Of a stretch of DNA of 64,000 nucleotides, positions 53,615 to 62,791 are shown one piece after another. The stretch spans positions 62,001 through 126,000 of the forward strand of contig NZ_JAJUWR010000010.1 of assembly GCF_021390545.1 (NCBI RefSeq). The letters are read 5' to 3'. Origin of the DNA: Algoriphagus sp. AGSA1 (GTDB lineage Bacteria; Bacteroidota; Bacteroidia; Cytophagales; Cyclobacteriaceae). The translations under genes were made by a program, and so were the position numbers. Within the stretch, counting starts at the first letter, position 1, and each line of letters starts with the position of its first letter. Below the pieces are notes generated by a model. That model was given only the letters and a program-made list of their open reading frames with translations. It had not been told where the DNA came from and did not search any database.

Positions 53615-55549
53615 ATGATACTAGATTCAAAAACCCCTATAGGCCCTTTAGCCGAAAAGTGGACGAAACATAAATTCAACAGTAAGCTGGTAAACCCAGC
53701 CAATAAGAGAAAGTACGAGGTAATCGTAGTAGGTACCGGTCTTGCAGGAGCTTCAGCTGCCGCTTCTTTGGCAGAGTTGGGCTATAAAGTGAAGGCGTTT
53801 TGCTTTCAGGACAGCCCCCGCCGCGCTCACTCCATCGCCGCTCAGGGCGGGATCAACGCAGCGAAAAATTACCAAAATGACGGTGACTCCGTATTCCGCC
53901 TATTCTACGATACCATCAAAGGAGGAGATTACCGTTCCCGTGAATCCAATGTGTACCGCCTCGCGGAAGTGTCTGTAAATATCATTGACCAGTGCGTGGC
54001 GCAAGGTGTTCCTTTCGCCAGAGAGTATGGTGGATTGCTTGCCAACCGCTCTTTTGGCGGGGCACAGGTTTCCAGGACTTTCTACGCCAGGGGCCAAACG
54101 GGACAGCAGTTGCTTTTGGGAGCTTATTCAGCTCTTAGCCGTCAGGTAGCCAATGGCAAAGTGAAGCTTTACCCGCGTACTGAAATGATGGATGTGGTGA
54201 CTATCGACGGGCATGCCAGGGGTATCGTAACCAGAAATCTGATCACAGGTGCTATCGAAACCCACGCTGCCCATGCGGTACTGCTTTGCACAGGTGGATA
54301 TGGAAACGTGTTTTTCCTTTCTACCAATGCCATGGGGTCTAACGTGACCGCTGCCTGGAGAGCGCACAAAAAAGGAGCTTATTTCGCCAACCCTTGCTAC
54401 ACGCAGATTCACCCGACCTGTATTCCGGTGTCCGGAGACCATCAGTCTAAGCTGACCCTGATGTCCGAATCCCTGAGAAATGATGGACGTGTTTGGGTTC
54501 CAAAAACAAAAGAAATGGCTGAGAAACTTCGTAAAGGAGAGATCAAGCCAAAAGATATCAAAGAAGAGGATAGGGATTATTACTTGGAGAGAAAGTATCC
54601 TTCCTTCGGTAACTTGGTGCCACGTGATGTGGCTTCCAGAAATGCCAAGGACGTATGTGATGAAGGACGTGGTGTAAATGAAACCGGACAGGCGGTTTTC
54701 CTTGATTTCCGGGATGCGATCAACAGGGACAGTGAAGATACTATCCGAGCAAGATATGGCAACCTGTTTGACATGTACCAGCAGATCACAGGAGAGAACC
54801 CTTACCAAACTCCCATGAAGATCTATCCGGCCGTCCACTATACCATGGGTGGACTTTGGGTAGATTACAATTTGTCCACTACCGTTCCCGGACTCTATTC
54901 CCTGGGAGAGGCAAACTTCTCAGATCACGGTGCTAACCGTCTGGGAGCTTCCGCTTTGATGCAGGGATTGGCGGATGGTTACTTTGTGATCCCTTACACT
55001 ATAGGTGATTATCTGGCGCAAATCGGGCCAAGTCCGGTTGATCCCAAGCATCCGGAATTTGCGAAAGCAGAAAAAGGAGTGAAGGATGCGATCCAAAAGC
55101 TGTTGAGTATCAATGGTTCCAAAACAGTGGATTACTTCCATAAGAAACTGGGGCATATCATGTGGGAATATTGTGGCATGGCCAGGAACGAAGAGGGATT
55201 GAAGAAGGCTAAAGGTATGATCCAGGAACTTAGAAAGGAATTCTGGGCTGATGTGAAAGTGCTTGGTGCCAATGAGGAACTGAATCAGACGCTGGAGAAA
55301 GCCAGTCGTGTAGCTGATTTCTTGGAGCTTGGAGAACTGATGGTGGACGATGCACTGAACAGATCTGAGTCATGCGGTGGACACTTCAGGTTAGAATCCC
55401 AGACTCCGGAAGGAGAGGCACTCAGAGATGATGAGAACTTTGCTTACGTGGCAGCTTGGGAGTTTATGGCTGAAAATGCTCCAGAGACATTGCACAAGGA
55501 GCCTCTGGTGTTTGAAAACGTGAAGCTGACCCAGAGATCCTACAAATAA
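53615..55549 (+). CDS. sdhA: Succinate dehydrogenase/fumarate reductase flavoprotein subunit
   Basis: The 644-residue subunit begins [16 protein letters not shown]; an upstream extension of the frame into sdhC is not used. FAD-binding [21 protein letters not shown], the covalent-flavin region [49 protein letters not shown], active-site [12 protein letters not shown] and the [20 protein letters not shown] ending are all present. It oxidises succinate to fumarate. It lies 10 nt after sdhC and 29 nt before sdhB. Confidence 0.95.
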   Translation: MILDSKTPIGPLAEKWTKHKFNSKLVNPANKRKYEVIVVGTGLAGASAAASLAELGYKVKAFCFQDSPRRAHSIAAQGGINAAKNYQNDGDSVFRLFYDTIKGGDYRSRESNVYRLAEVSVNIIDQCVAQGVPFAREYGGLLANRSFGGAQVSRTFYARGQTGQQLLLGAYSALSRQVANGKVKLYPRTEMMDVVTIDGHARGIVTRNLITGAIETHAAHAVLLCTGGYGNVFFLSTNAMGSNVTAAWRAHKKGAYFANPCYTQIHPTCIPVSGDHQSKLTLMSESLRNDGRVWVPKTKEMAEKLRKGEIKPKDIKEEDRDYYLERKYPSFGNLVPRDVASRNAKDVCDEGRGVNETGQAVFLDFRDAINRDSEDTIRARYGNLFDMYQQITGENPYQTPMKIYPAVHYTMGGLWVDYNLSTTVPGLYSLGEANFSDHGANRLGASALMQGLADGYFVIPYTIGDYLAQIGPSPVDPKHPEFAKAEKGVKDAIQKLLSINGSKTVDYFHKKLGHIMWEYCGMARNEEGLKKAKGMIQELRKEFWADVKVLGANEELNQTLEKASRVADFLELGELMVDDALNRSESCGGHFRLESQTPEGEALRDDENFAYVAAWEFMAENAPETLHKEPLVFENVKLTQRSYK

Positions 55550-55578
55550 ATTCAAGACTTAATTCATAGCTATTAATT

Positions 55579-56328
55579 ATGAAACTGACATTAAAAATAT
55601 GGAGACAGAAAAACGCCAGCGATAAAGGCGGATTTGTCACCTATCCTATAGATGGAATTTCCACTGACATGTCATTCCTGGAGATGATGGATGTCTTGAA
55701 CGAGGAACTTTCCGCAAAAGGTGAAGACCCGGTACACTTTGACCATGACTGCCGCGAAGGCATCTGTGGCATGTGCTCACTATATATCAACGGCCATCCT
55801 CATGGCCCTAAGCAGACTACTACTTGCCAACTTCACATGCGCTCGTTCTCCGATGGAGATACCATCACGATCGAGCCTTGGAGAGCAGCGGCTTTCCCGG
55901 TGATAAAGGATTTAGTGGTAGATAGAGGTTCTTTTGACAGAATCATCCAAGCCGGTGGCTACGTATCTGTGAATACAGGCGGTGTTCCTGACGCAAACGA
56001 GATTCCTATTCCAAAGAGAATAGCTGATGAAGCCTTTGATTCGGCTACTTGCATAGGCTGTGGAGCTTGCGTGGCGGCTTGTAAAAATGCCTCTGCCATG
56101 CTGTTCACCTCTGCGAAAATATCCCAGTTGGCCATGCTGCCTCAAGGTCAAGTAGAACGAATGACCAGAGCAGAGAAGATGGTGGCCCAGATGGATGCGG
56201 AAGGATTCGGTGCATGTACCAATACAGGGGCTTGCGAAGCTGAATGCCCTAAAGGGATCAGTCTTACGAATATAGCCAGAATGAACAGAGAATATTTCTC
56301 AGCTTCAGTGAAAAGCGAGAATGTGTAA
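55579..56328 (+). CDS. sdhB: Succinate dehydrogenase/fumarate reductase iron-sulfur subunit
   Basis: The 249-residue subunit has the [2Fe-2S] motif [17 protein letters not shown], a further C in TTTCQLHMR, then the [4Fe-4S]/[3Fe-4S] motifs [17 protein letters not shown] and [17 protein letters not shown]. It relays electrons from SdhA to the cytochrome. It is last in the operon, followed by a terminator at 56350-56373. Confidence 0.95.
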   Translation: MKLTLKIWRQKNASDKGGFVTYPIDGISTDMSFLEMMDVLNEELSAKGEDPVHFDHDCREGICGMCSLYINGHPHGPKQTTTCQLHMRSFSDGDTITIEPWRAAAFPVIKDLVVDRGSFDRIIQAGGYVSVNTGGVPDANEIPIPKRIADEAFDSATCIGCGACVAACKNASAMLFTSAKISQLAMLPQGQVERMTRAEKMVAQMDAEGFGACTNTGACEAECPKGISLTNIARMNREYFSASVKSENV

Positions 56329-56349
56329 TTGAAGCATAGATTTTATAGT

Positions 56350-56376
56350 AAAAGCCGGCGAGAGTCGGCTTTTTTT
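56350..56376 (+). terminator. sdhCAB terminator
   Basis: AAAAGCCG / CGGCTTTT with an 8-nt loop is followed by further T residues, 22 nt after the sdhB stop. Confidence 0.85.
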
Positions 56377-56820
56377 GGTTTGGGAGAATGTGAGAGGATT
56401 TTAGATAGTTGGAAAAATAGCTAGTTGTTAAGGGGGTGGATTCGAGGTGTAAGGACGATTATTTCTTTTATTTGGTAATAGAAAAAGTCGTGATGATGAT
56501 AATGGAAGAAATCTCAGGATGGTCTAGATATATGAAATTTAGTGCTAAAACTCCCCGTCATCGCAACCCCCTCTCCGTTAGTAGCAAGGCGTGACAAACT
56601 CACAACAAGAAAGCCTTACAACTGAAAACAATGACATTTTTCGTGTCATAATCAAATTTAAACGTATCAAATCGTATCATTTTGTGCTTGCAGTAAAATA
56701 AACAACAATGAAATCTAATAATAGCACTGACTTGACAACAATAGAAATCGCCCAGCTACTACATCCGTGAGTGGGGAGATGATAGTTTTCGCTAGGTTTG
56801 TCCTTTGTGGCAACTTTTGA

Positions 56821-56862
56821 AAATTATCGAAACTTGTAAAAATATTTAAGTTTCGATAATTT
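56821..56862. repeat. Perfect 15-bp inverted repeat
   Basis: AAATTATCGAAACTT and its exact complement AAGTTTCGATAATTT are separated by 12 nt of A/T-rich loop. It could be an operator, a transposon-end remnant or a weak bidirectional terminator. No adjacent gene explains it. Confidence 0.6.
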
Positions 56863-56960
56863 ATTTTGTGTCTTTTTCTATTGGGAAATTACACGACTAG
56901 AAAGGAATACATAGGCAAACTGAAGTAGAGAAACCCCATTAGGCATAACGCTGAAATTTT

Positions 56961-58031
56961 TTAAGGAACTATTTTCTCAATTATTTCAGGCCAAGTTGCT
57001 ATCTCTATACTCAGTTTTTTATCAGCTTTTCTCGCTACTAGCACTAAGTTTCCTTTGGTTATGATTGTTTCCGTAAGCTTGTCCATGGGATAAATAGAAG
57101 ATGAATTCTCAGATTTCTCAAAAAGAAAATAGCTGTATTCAAGAGAATTCGTTAAGGGGTCGCGTTTAGAGATACCGACAATTAGTGTGAAATGCTCCGG
57201 GGTACCGGTTCCTCCTATTATCCGTATGTTGCCATCTTCTAGGGCAGATTTGAATGTCTCTTCAACCGCTCCTTGTCCTTCAGTAAAGGTTAATTTTTCA
57301 GAGTAAAAATCAAAATCAGAGACTCTATTTCCATTCTTGTCAAAGAAGGAAAGGTATGCCTCTGAAGGATCGATGATGAAAAAGTTGTCTTCCGAAATAT
57401 GAGTGGCAATGGACTTACTTGTATGGCGGAATTCACCCGTAGCCATAAGTTTACTTTCCCCAGTTTCCATATTCAAACTCTGAATTTGGAATTCGCCTGT
57501 TTGCCGTGAAAGATTTACAATGTTTTCTAGTTCATTATTGGATAAGCCAAGGTTGTACACGTTAAGAAAAAAATCTTCTTCCAATGATGGAATTTTGATT
57601 TTTTTCAGAAGAGCAGCGTCTGTCAGGGAGAATTTTTCTAAATATTTTCGTTGGGCATAATAAATGGCAAGCTCTTGATCGTAATAGGAAATTTGGGCGA
57701 TTGCTCCGTTTGGATATTGATAAGGAATCCCCGAAGGGTCTAGATCCACTTTATCGGAATAGATTAAATCCAGCTCTCCTGAGGGAGCTACTTTAAAAAT
57801 CTGGTTGTAACTACTCAGTATAAATAAATCATCTTCATCAAAGTGGAAATCCTTGATGGTAGATTTTTCTGGGAAAGCGGAGGATAAAACGATAGGATAA
57901 CTGAATGCTGGCTCGTCTGCCTTTTGAGGATTGGAGTGGCAGGAAAGAAGTAGAGACAGAATTAGGATGCTAAGTATGGCAGGGTGCTTATTGACCTGGG
58001 TTTTTTGGAGGTAAAATGACAAAGGAATCAT
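56961..58031 (-). CDS. 6-bladed beta-propeller lipoprotein
   Basis: The 356-residue protein starts MIPLSFYLQKTQVNKHPAIL and has a lipobox LLSC near residue 30. The propeller shows repeated strands such as FHFDEDDLFILSSYNQIFKV, GELDLIYSDK, NMETGESKLMATGEFR and DNFFIIDPSEAYLSFFDKNGN, typical of Bacteroidota 6-bladed propeller proteins. The first codons overlap the end of the frameshifted upstream gene by about 44 nt, so the true start could be slightly internal. It is the third gene of the DUF4221 operon. Function unknown. Confidence 0.8.
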   Translation of the reverse strand: MIPLSFYLQKTQVNKHPAILSILILSLLLSCHSNPQKADEPAFSYPIVLSSAFPEKSTIKDFHFDEDDLFILSSYNQIFKVAPSGELDLIYSDKVDLDPSGIPYQYPNGAIAQISYYDQELAIYYAQRKYLEKFSLTDAALLKKIKIPSLEEDFFLNVYNLGLSNNELENIVNLSRQTGEFQIQSLNMETGESKLMATGEFRHTSKSIATHISEDNFFIIDPSEAYLSFFDKNGNRVSDFDFYSEKLTFTEGQGAVEETFKSALEDGNIRIIGGTGTPEHFTLIVGISKRDPLTNSLEYSYFLFEKSENSSSIYPMDKLTETIITKGNLVLVARKADKKLSIEIATWPEIIEKIVP

Positions 58032-58394
58032 ATGAATTTCCGTTTTTCCTGTAAAATACAGGGAAGCTCTCTATTAACTTCAACCGCTTACTGATAAAGT
58101 CTTTATCCAGATTAAAATTAGGAAAGTCTCCCCCAATAAATAGTTTAGCTTTCTTTGAGTTTTTTAAGCAATGACCACGGCTCCTGAGTCAAGGTATTTT
58201 TGCGCAACGTCTTTATAAACTACTTGGCACGAAGGGCATTTATCTAATAATACTACCAAAAAATCATCTGTAGTTATATCTAATGCCTCTTTGGTTAACT
58301 TAATTCTTTCAGCCAAAATGGTGTCATCTTGCTGCCTCGGTGAGCATGAAGCAAGAATCAGTATAAAACAGCACATTTTTTTATATAGACTCAT
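57988..58394 (-). pseudogene. Frameshifted small redoxin-like lipoprotein
   Basis: The start overlaps the DUF4221 stop by 4 nt. Frame 1 gives a lipoprotein signal ending LASC, then DDFLVVLLDKCPSCQVVYKD (CPSC, a thioredoxin-like pair) and stops after GAVVIA at 58164. A second frame, shifted by one base near the A6 run at about 58160, continues without stops as CLKNSKKAKLFIGGDFPNFN and SFPVFYRKNGNSYDSFVIL, ending at 57988. Joined, they make about 135 residues of coherent sequence. Either the gene is decayed or a base was lost or gained at the homopolymer. Confidence 0.7.
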
Positions 58395-59599
58395 GGTTGG
58401 ATGGGCTTAGAAAGATCAAAAATCTCCACGGCTAGTTCGTCTTCTGACACTGTTTCATCGTAGATATTGTTTCTGAAAAGCATTAACCCTGCTTTGCTGG
58501 GGATAATTAAAAAAGACGAATACTGGCTTCCCGGGAAATCCACTTCATGGATGATTTCAAAGCGCTCATCCATCACGATAATGGAAAAGTCCTGTTCGCT
58601 CGCAGCAGGCCAGGCTGTCTTGTTCTTGTAATCTTTCAAAGGGTGAAGGACTATCCGGTAAATAAGTTTGTTGTACCGGTCGTAGTGAACATCGCCGTAG
58701 CGATAGTTGCTCAGTACAAGTTCATTGTCCTGTTCTTCAGTGGGTCTTATTTTAAAGTCTTGTGGGGCACTCTTAAAGTACTTGCTTTGCGCTGAAATAT
58801 GGTTTATAGCATTGTTTTTTTTGTCAAATACCACCAAGGAGTCCATCAAAGGCCATGAGATCAGGTACAAGGAGTCTGATATAGCAGTGCGAGAATAGTC
58901 TGTGTCCGTGAATGGCCATATTTTATCCAGATATAGGTCTGGATAGGTATTTAGTGAATCATAGGTCAGTTCATTCGTTTCAATATTATACTCTAGGGTT
59001 ATGGGAAATTGTTTATTGAATTCTGAGGGATTATAATTGTCTCCCAGGCTGTATCGCACAAAATGAAGTTTATTTCCGGACTTGAACGTTGGGTTGGGTA
59101 CAGTAGAAACATGGTTGATCAAACCGTGATCTATTGATTTATTCCGATCAGGGGTAAGCTTATGCACAAAATTCCCGTCCTCATCTATACAAATGCTGCC
59201 ATTGATATTTCCTTTCACGAATACGAAGATGGAATCGGGTGAGCTGTAGGTCAATCCTTGTAATACTCTGCCCGTGACTCCATCTGGGCCGCCCATGGGG
59301 ATTTTTGTACGCTTGACCATTTCACCAGAACTAAGGGAATATTTGTCCACTGTGTAGGTCAAGGTATTAAGGGTGACCAGGTATTCCTCTGAACCCTCTT
59401 GGTAATACTGGGTGTAATGGAACTCATTGGAGGTGGAATCATCCAGTGCTAAAGGAACTTCCCGTATGAGATACTTTGCATGAGAGGAAGTGCTCCTGGC
59501 TTTTTCATTCTGCTTACACGAGCTTAAAATTAAAAGTATTAGGTATGGTACTAAAGCGACTATTGGAAATCGAAACACTATTTCTTTTATAAACTTCAT
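58391..59599 (-). CDS. DUF4221 family lipoprotein
   Basis: The 402-residue protein has a signal peptide with lipobox LSSC (about Cys28). The body matches the DUF4221 paralogue at 6925-8088: YSLSSGEMVKRTKIPMGGPD, YSSPDSIFVFVKGN, DRYNKLIYRIVLHPLKDYK, FSIIVMDERFEIIHEVDFPG, SSFLIIPSKAGLMLF. It leads a three-gene operon with the frameshifted redoxin-like gene and the 6-bladed propeller gene. Such clusters recur in this group of bacteria; the function is unknown. Confidence 0.82.
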   Translation of the reverse strand: MKFIKEIVFRFPIVALVPYLILLILSSCKQNEKARSTSSHAKYLIREVPLALDDSTSNEFHYTQYYQEGSEEYLVTLNTLTYTVDKYSLSSGEMVKRTKIPMGGPDGVTGRVLQGLTYSSPDSIFVFVKGNINGSICIDEDGNFVHKLTPDRNKSIDHGLINHVSTVPNPTFKSGNKLHFVRYSLGDNYNPSEFNKQFPITLEYNIETNELTYDSLNTYPDLYLDKIWPFTDTDYSRTAISDSLYLISWPLMDSLVVFDKKNNAINHISAQSKYFKSAPQDFKIRPTEEQDNELVLSNYRYGDVHYDRYNKLIYRIVLHPLKDYKNKTAWPAASEQDFSIIVMDERFEIIHEVDFPGSQYSSFLIIPSKAGLMLFRNNIYDETVSEDELAVEIFDLSKPIQP

Positions 59600-59965
59600 A
59601 GCCTAAAATAATGAAAAACTTTATAATTAGGTAGTTGTTGCGGGATTTAAAGGCAGCCTACTAAAGACTAATTGCATGTCCATATTGAAGTCTTAAATTA
59701 TTTTTTTGATAAAATGACTTGCTTAGTCTACCAGAAGCAACATGTTGGGGTTTGATGTCCCATGTCAAAAAAGTTAACGGCAAGAAAAAAGCTATTAAGC
59801 ATGGTTTTACATTTATTTGGTACTATGTGGAAAACCTAATTAACGAAAGCGTGAAAAAGGGGATTCTGAAAAAGGAGGTAGGGAATAAGAGATGAAAGGT
59901 TTTTCGAAGAATAACCACAAAGAGCAATTGATTTAATTCTTTTTACCCTCAATAAATCACATGTA

Positions 59966-59995
59966 TTTCACTAAGTGCGTTGCACTAAAGTGAAA
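59966..59995 (+). promoter_or_regulatory. Inverted-repeat operator of higBA
   Basis: TTTCACT-A-AGTGC and GCACT-AA-AGTGAAA are near-perfect complements around GTT. The site lies over the -33 region and spacer of the promoter, as expected for autoregulation by the HigA-type antitoxin. Confidence 0.65.
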
Positions 59996-60010
59996 CTTCG
60001 AGTAGCTTTG
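59980..60010 (+). promoter_or_regulatory. Promoter of higBA
   Basis: TTG 59980-59982, a 20-nt spacer and TAGCTTTG 60003-60010 fit the consensus. The toxin GTG start is only 4 nt after the -7 box. Confidence 0.65.
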
Positions 60011-60014
60011 TTGC

Positions 60015-60360
60015 GTGAGCATTAAGGTCAGAACGGTTATTTTCTATAAGGAGTACTTTGAGTCTTTCTTCATTAGGCAGACTGAAAAAGTGCAGCAAAA
60101 ATAATCTGGACAATTAGCCTCTTATCTTAGAAGAAATCCAGAATATTCCTGCGACCTATTTAAAGCATTTGCAAGGAACTGACGGTCTTTATGAGGTGAG
60201 AGTTCAGGTAGGGAATAACATTTTTAGAATCTTTTGCTTCTTTGACGAAGGGCAGCTTGTTGTGCTGATGAATGGATTTCAAAAGAAGACACAAAAGACT
60301 CCTAGAACTGAAATAGACAAAGCATTGAAAATTAAAAGGGAATATGAAAATGAAAAATAA
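60015..60360 (+). pseudogene. HigB-like toxin gene broken by two frameshifts
   Basis: Three frames join to a typical RelE/HigB (Gp49-like) toxin. GTG 60015 gives SIKVRTVIFYKEYFESFFIR up to TAA at 60102. A shifted frame then gives KIIWTISLLS up to TAG near 60128. A third frame gives LEEIQNIPATYLKHLQGTDG, then LYEVRVQVGNNIFRIFCFFD, EGQLVVLMNGFQKKTQKTP and a C terminus overlapping higA. The last part is the conserved toxin core, but a full protein cannot be made. Two independent shifts argue for decay rather than a single sequencing error. Confidence 0.8.
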
Positions 60361-60646
60361 TACACTGACTCTTGACCAATTTAAGGACAAGCATTACGGG
60401 GAAATTGGCACGCTAAAGCGAGACAAGTTGGAAGAGGGGTACGAGAATTTCAAGATTGGTTCATTGATCCATGAGGCAAGACTAGTAAAAGGAATGACTC
60501 AAGAAGAACTTGCTCAGAAGGTAGGTACAACCAAATCTTACATCTCAAAAATCGAGAATAATATTAAGGAAGTTCGACTTTCCACCTTGAAAAAAATTGT
60601 AGAAATGGGGCTCGGTGGAGAACTTGACCTTTCAATAAAATTTTAA
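60344..60646 (+). CDS. higA: HigA-like XRE-family antitoxin
   Basis: The 100-residue protein has the helix-turn-helix ARLVKGMTQEELAQKVGTTK followed by SYISKIENN (about residues 49-75). The N-terminal half (LDQFKDKHYGEIGTLKRDKL) is of the type that precedes the HTH in HigA partners of Gp49-type toxins. It overlaps the broken toxin gene by 17 nt and appears intact. It probably still represses the operator at 59966-59995 and could neutralise toxins encoded elsewhere. Confidence 0.85.
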   Translation: MKMKNNTLTLDQFKDKHYGEIGTLKRDKLEEGYENFKIGSLIHEARLVKGMTQEELAQKVGTTKSYISKIENNIKEVRLSTLKKIVEMGLGGELDLSIKF

Positions 60647-60840
60647 CCATTTAGCTAGCTTTTCTAATTTGATATTCTGATTCAAGAATTCTTCTGCTTT
60701 TCTTTATTTCTAAAGTGTCCATCTCTTTGCAAGAGAATTTTTTAATTTACAGACTTCGGTCTTTTGTCCCTCTTGTTTTTATACTATTCCAATTCAAAAT
60801 TGCACTGAAAGTTCAAATTTGTCCTTTGTACCGATTAAAA

Positions 60841-60871
60841 TTTTGAATGTGAGCCTTATTGCTTACCTTTG
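60841..60871 (+). promoter_or_regulatory. Promoter of the symporter operon
   Basis: TTTTG 60841-60845, an 18-nt spacer and TACCTTTG 60864-60871 match the consensus. The in-frame TTG at 60869 falls in the box, so the start is ATG 60917. Confidence 0.7.
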
Positions 60872-60916
60872 AAAAATTATATTTCAAGAGGATTTTGTTA
60901 CAAATTAAAAATAGAT

Positions 60917-62353
60917 ATGAGTTATATAGATCTTGGGATCTTTGTGGCCTACATGCTGGCAATGCTGGGTGTGGGATTTTTTTACATGAAAAAGAACTCA
61001 GGTCAGGAGGATTACTATGTGGGAGGTCGAAGTATTGGGTCGTGGCACATAGGCCTTTCTGTCGTTGCCACTGACGTAGGAGGGGGATTCTCCATCGGCT
61101 TGGGAGGACTGGGATTTGTGATGGGGCTCTCGGGATCCTGGATGCTTTTCACCGGACTTTTAGGCGCTTGGTTAGCCGCAGTGGTTTTGATTCCCAGGGT
61201 AAAGTCCGATCCTGCTTTTGCCAAGTTTTTTACCTTTCCACAGATCATCGGTCATTTGTATAATTCCACCACGGCCAAAGTCGCCGCAGTGATCTGTTTT
61301 TTAGGGTACTTGGGATTTACTTCTTCCCAGTTGTTGGCAGGTGCCAAGCTCGCCTCTGGGACTTTCGTAGAACTTGACCTTTCATATGCCCTTTTGATCA
61401 TGGGAGCTGTTGCGGTGATTTATACCGTGATGGGCGGTTTGAAGGCAGTAATCTATACCGATACCATACAATGGATCGTCTTGATGGCGGGATTGATGTT
61501 TATCGGGATTCCGATTGCGTACAATTACGTAGGTGGCTGGGAGGGAATCCAGAATACCCTGCCTCAGGAATTCTTCTCTTTTTCCAATCTTACATGGCAG
61601 GATCTAGCCAACTGGGGGATTACGATTATTCCCATCTGGTTTGTTGGTATGACGCTTTATCAGCGGATTTTTGCAGCCCGTGATGTGAAGTCCGCCAAGA
61701 AGGCTTGGTTTATCGCAGGACTGTTTGAGTGGCCCATTATGGCACTTTTAGGGGTTTCTTTAGGTTTACTATCCAGAGTGGCAGTAGAGCAAGGGGCTTT
61801 GGAAGGCTTCACCACTGCAATGGATCCTGAGATGGGACTTCCGGTTTTGCTGAGTCAAATCTTGCCTGCGGGGATATTGGGATTGATGATGTCAGCCTAT
61901 TTCTCAGCGGTTCTCTCTACGGCGGATTCCTGCCTGATGGCAGCTTCTGGAAATATGACTACAGATATTCTAGGAAAATTCTTCACGAACAAATCTCTGA
62001 AAGAGGAGATGAGAATATCACAGCTCTTGACTTTGGCAATAGGAATTGTGGCAATTATTATTGCCTGGCAGATGACGGAAGTCCTCAGTTTGATGCTATA
62101 TTCCTATGCGTTTATGGTCTCCGGGCTATTGGTTCCCGTAGTGGCGGGTTTGTTTTTTGGACAGACAAGTGCCAAAGCCGCCACTTCTTCCATGATCACC
62201 GGAGGTTCTTTGACCGCTGGATTGATTGTCTCCGAGGCTTCGCTTCCATTTGGTTTGGATGCCAATTTATTCGGGCTCACACTCTCATTGCTGACATTTC
62301 TGTCGGTGATCTATTATGAAAAAAATCACAGTTCAAAGTTAAAATCTATATGA
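60917..62353 (+). CDS. Sodium:solute symporter family transporter
   Basis: The 478-residue protein (MSYIDLGIFVAYMLAMLGVG) has about 13 membrane helices with SSS signatures: GQEDYYVGGRSIGSWHIGL, SVVATDVGGGFSIGLGGLGF, GGLKAVIYTDTIQWIVLMAG and a final AYFSAVLSTADSCLMAASGN, the conserved Na-binding Ser region. The substrate is unknown; operon partners hint at an amino acid or derivative (inference). The GNAT gene overlaps its stop by 4 nt. Confidence 0.9.
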   Translation: MSYIDLGIFVAYMLAMLGVGFFYMKKNSGQEDYYVGGRSIGSWHIGLSVVATDVGGGFSIGLGGLGFVMGLSGSWMLFTGLLGAWLAAVVLIPRVKSDPAFAKFFTFPQIIGHLYNSTTAKVAAVICFLGYLGFTSSQLLAGAKLASGTFVELDLSYALLIMGAVAVIYTVMGGLKAVIYTDTIQWIVLMAGLMFIGIPIAYNYVGGWEGIQNTLPQEFFSFSNLTWQDLANWGITIIPIWFVGMTLYQRIFAARDVKSAKKAWFIAGLFEWPIMALLGVSLGLLSRVAVEQGALEGFTTAMDPEMGLPVLLSQILPAGILGLMMSAYFSAVLSTADSCLMAASGNMTTDILGKFFTNKSLKEEMRISQLLTLAIGIVAIIIAWQMTEVLSLMLYSYAFMVSGLLVPVVAGLFFGQTSAKAATSSMITGGSLTAGLIVSEASLPFGLDANLFGLTLSLLTFLSVIYYEKNHSSKLKSI

Positions 62354-62790
62354 TCAAACTAGAAACTCTCTCTACCATTGACTCTGCTACTTATCTTCAA
62401 AAGAATGAGATCGCAGACTTTCTATTCGTTCACCTTGGACAATATGGGGATCCAAAAGAGGATATTATGAAGTGCTTGGATTACGCCTTGGATCAAAGCT
62501 TGCACGCCGGAGGATTTGTCGTAATGGCACGGGAAAATGGCAAATTGCTCGGGGCTCTTGTCATGAACAAAACAGGTATGTCGGGCTATATTCCTGAAAA
62601 TATCCTGGTATATATAGCTGTAGATGCCGAGCAAAGGGGAAAGGGTATAGGAGGAAAACTCATGGATATGGCCATAAAAATGGCGAACGGCTCTATTGCG
62701 CTTCATGTGGAGCCGGATAATCCAGCGAAGAAACTTTACGAAAGAATCGGCTTTACCAATAAATATCTTGAAATGAGATTGACCAAGTGA
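62350..62790 (+). CDS. GNAT family N-acetyltransferase
   Basis: The 146-residue single GNAT domain has ILVYIAVDAEQRGKGIGGKL (beta4 and the RGKGIGG acetyl-CoA loop) and IALHVEPDNPAKKLYERIGF. It overlaps the symporter gene by 4 nt and is followed by the racemase gene after 1 nt, so all three are translated together. A role in acetylating the transported or racemised amino acid is plausible but unproven. Confidence 0.87.
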   Translation: MIKLETLSTIDSATYLQKNEIADFLFVHLGQYGDPKEDIMKCLDYALDQSLHAGGFVVMARENGKLLGALVMNKTGMSGYIPENILVYIAVDAEQRGKGIGGKLMDMAIKMANGSIALHVEPDNPAKKLYERIGFTNKYLEMRLTK

Positions 62791-62791
62791 A

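Larger units (their letters stand above)
56329..56960. other. Intergenic region after sdhB
   Basis: It holds the sdh terminator, a 20-codon frame (56708-56770, MKSNNSTDLTTIEIAQLLHP), a fragment GTGAGTGGGGA resembling the palindrome clusters, and a perfect inverted repeat at 56821-56862. No full gene was recognised. Confidence 0.45.
59600..60014. other. Intergenic region before higBA
   Basis: An unassigned 46-codon frame occurs at 59755-59895 (not called). The higBA operator and promoter occupy the last 50 nt. Otherwise nothing is recognised. Confidence 0.4.

Noticed and set aside
59755-59895. 46-codon plus-strand frame, Lys-rich, MSHVKKVNGKKKAIKHGF...
   Set aside because: No recognisable domain, promoter or conserved context; composition fits chance translation of A-rich DNA.
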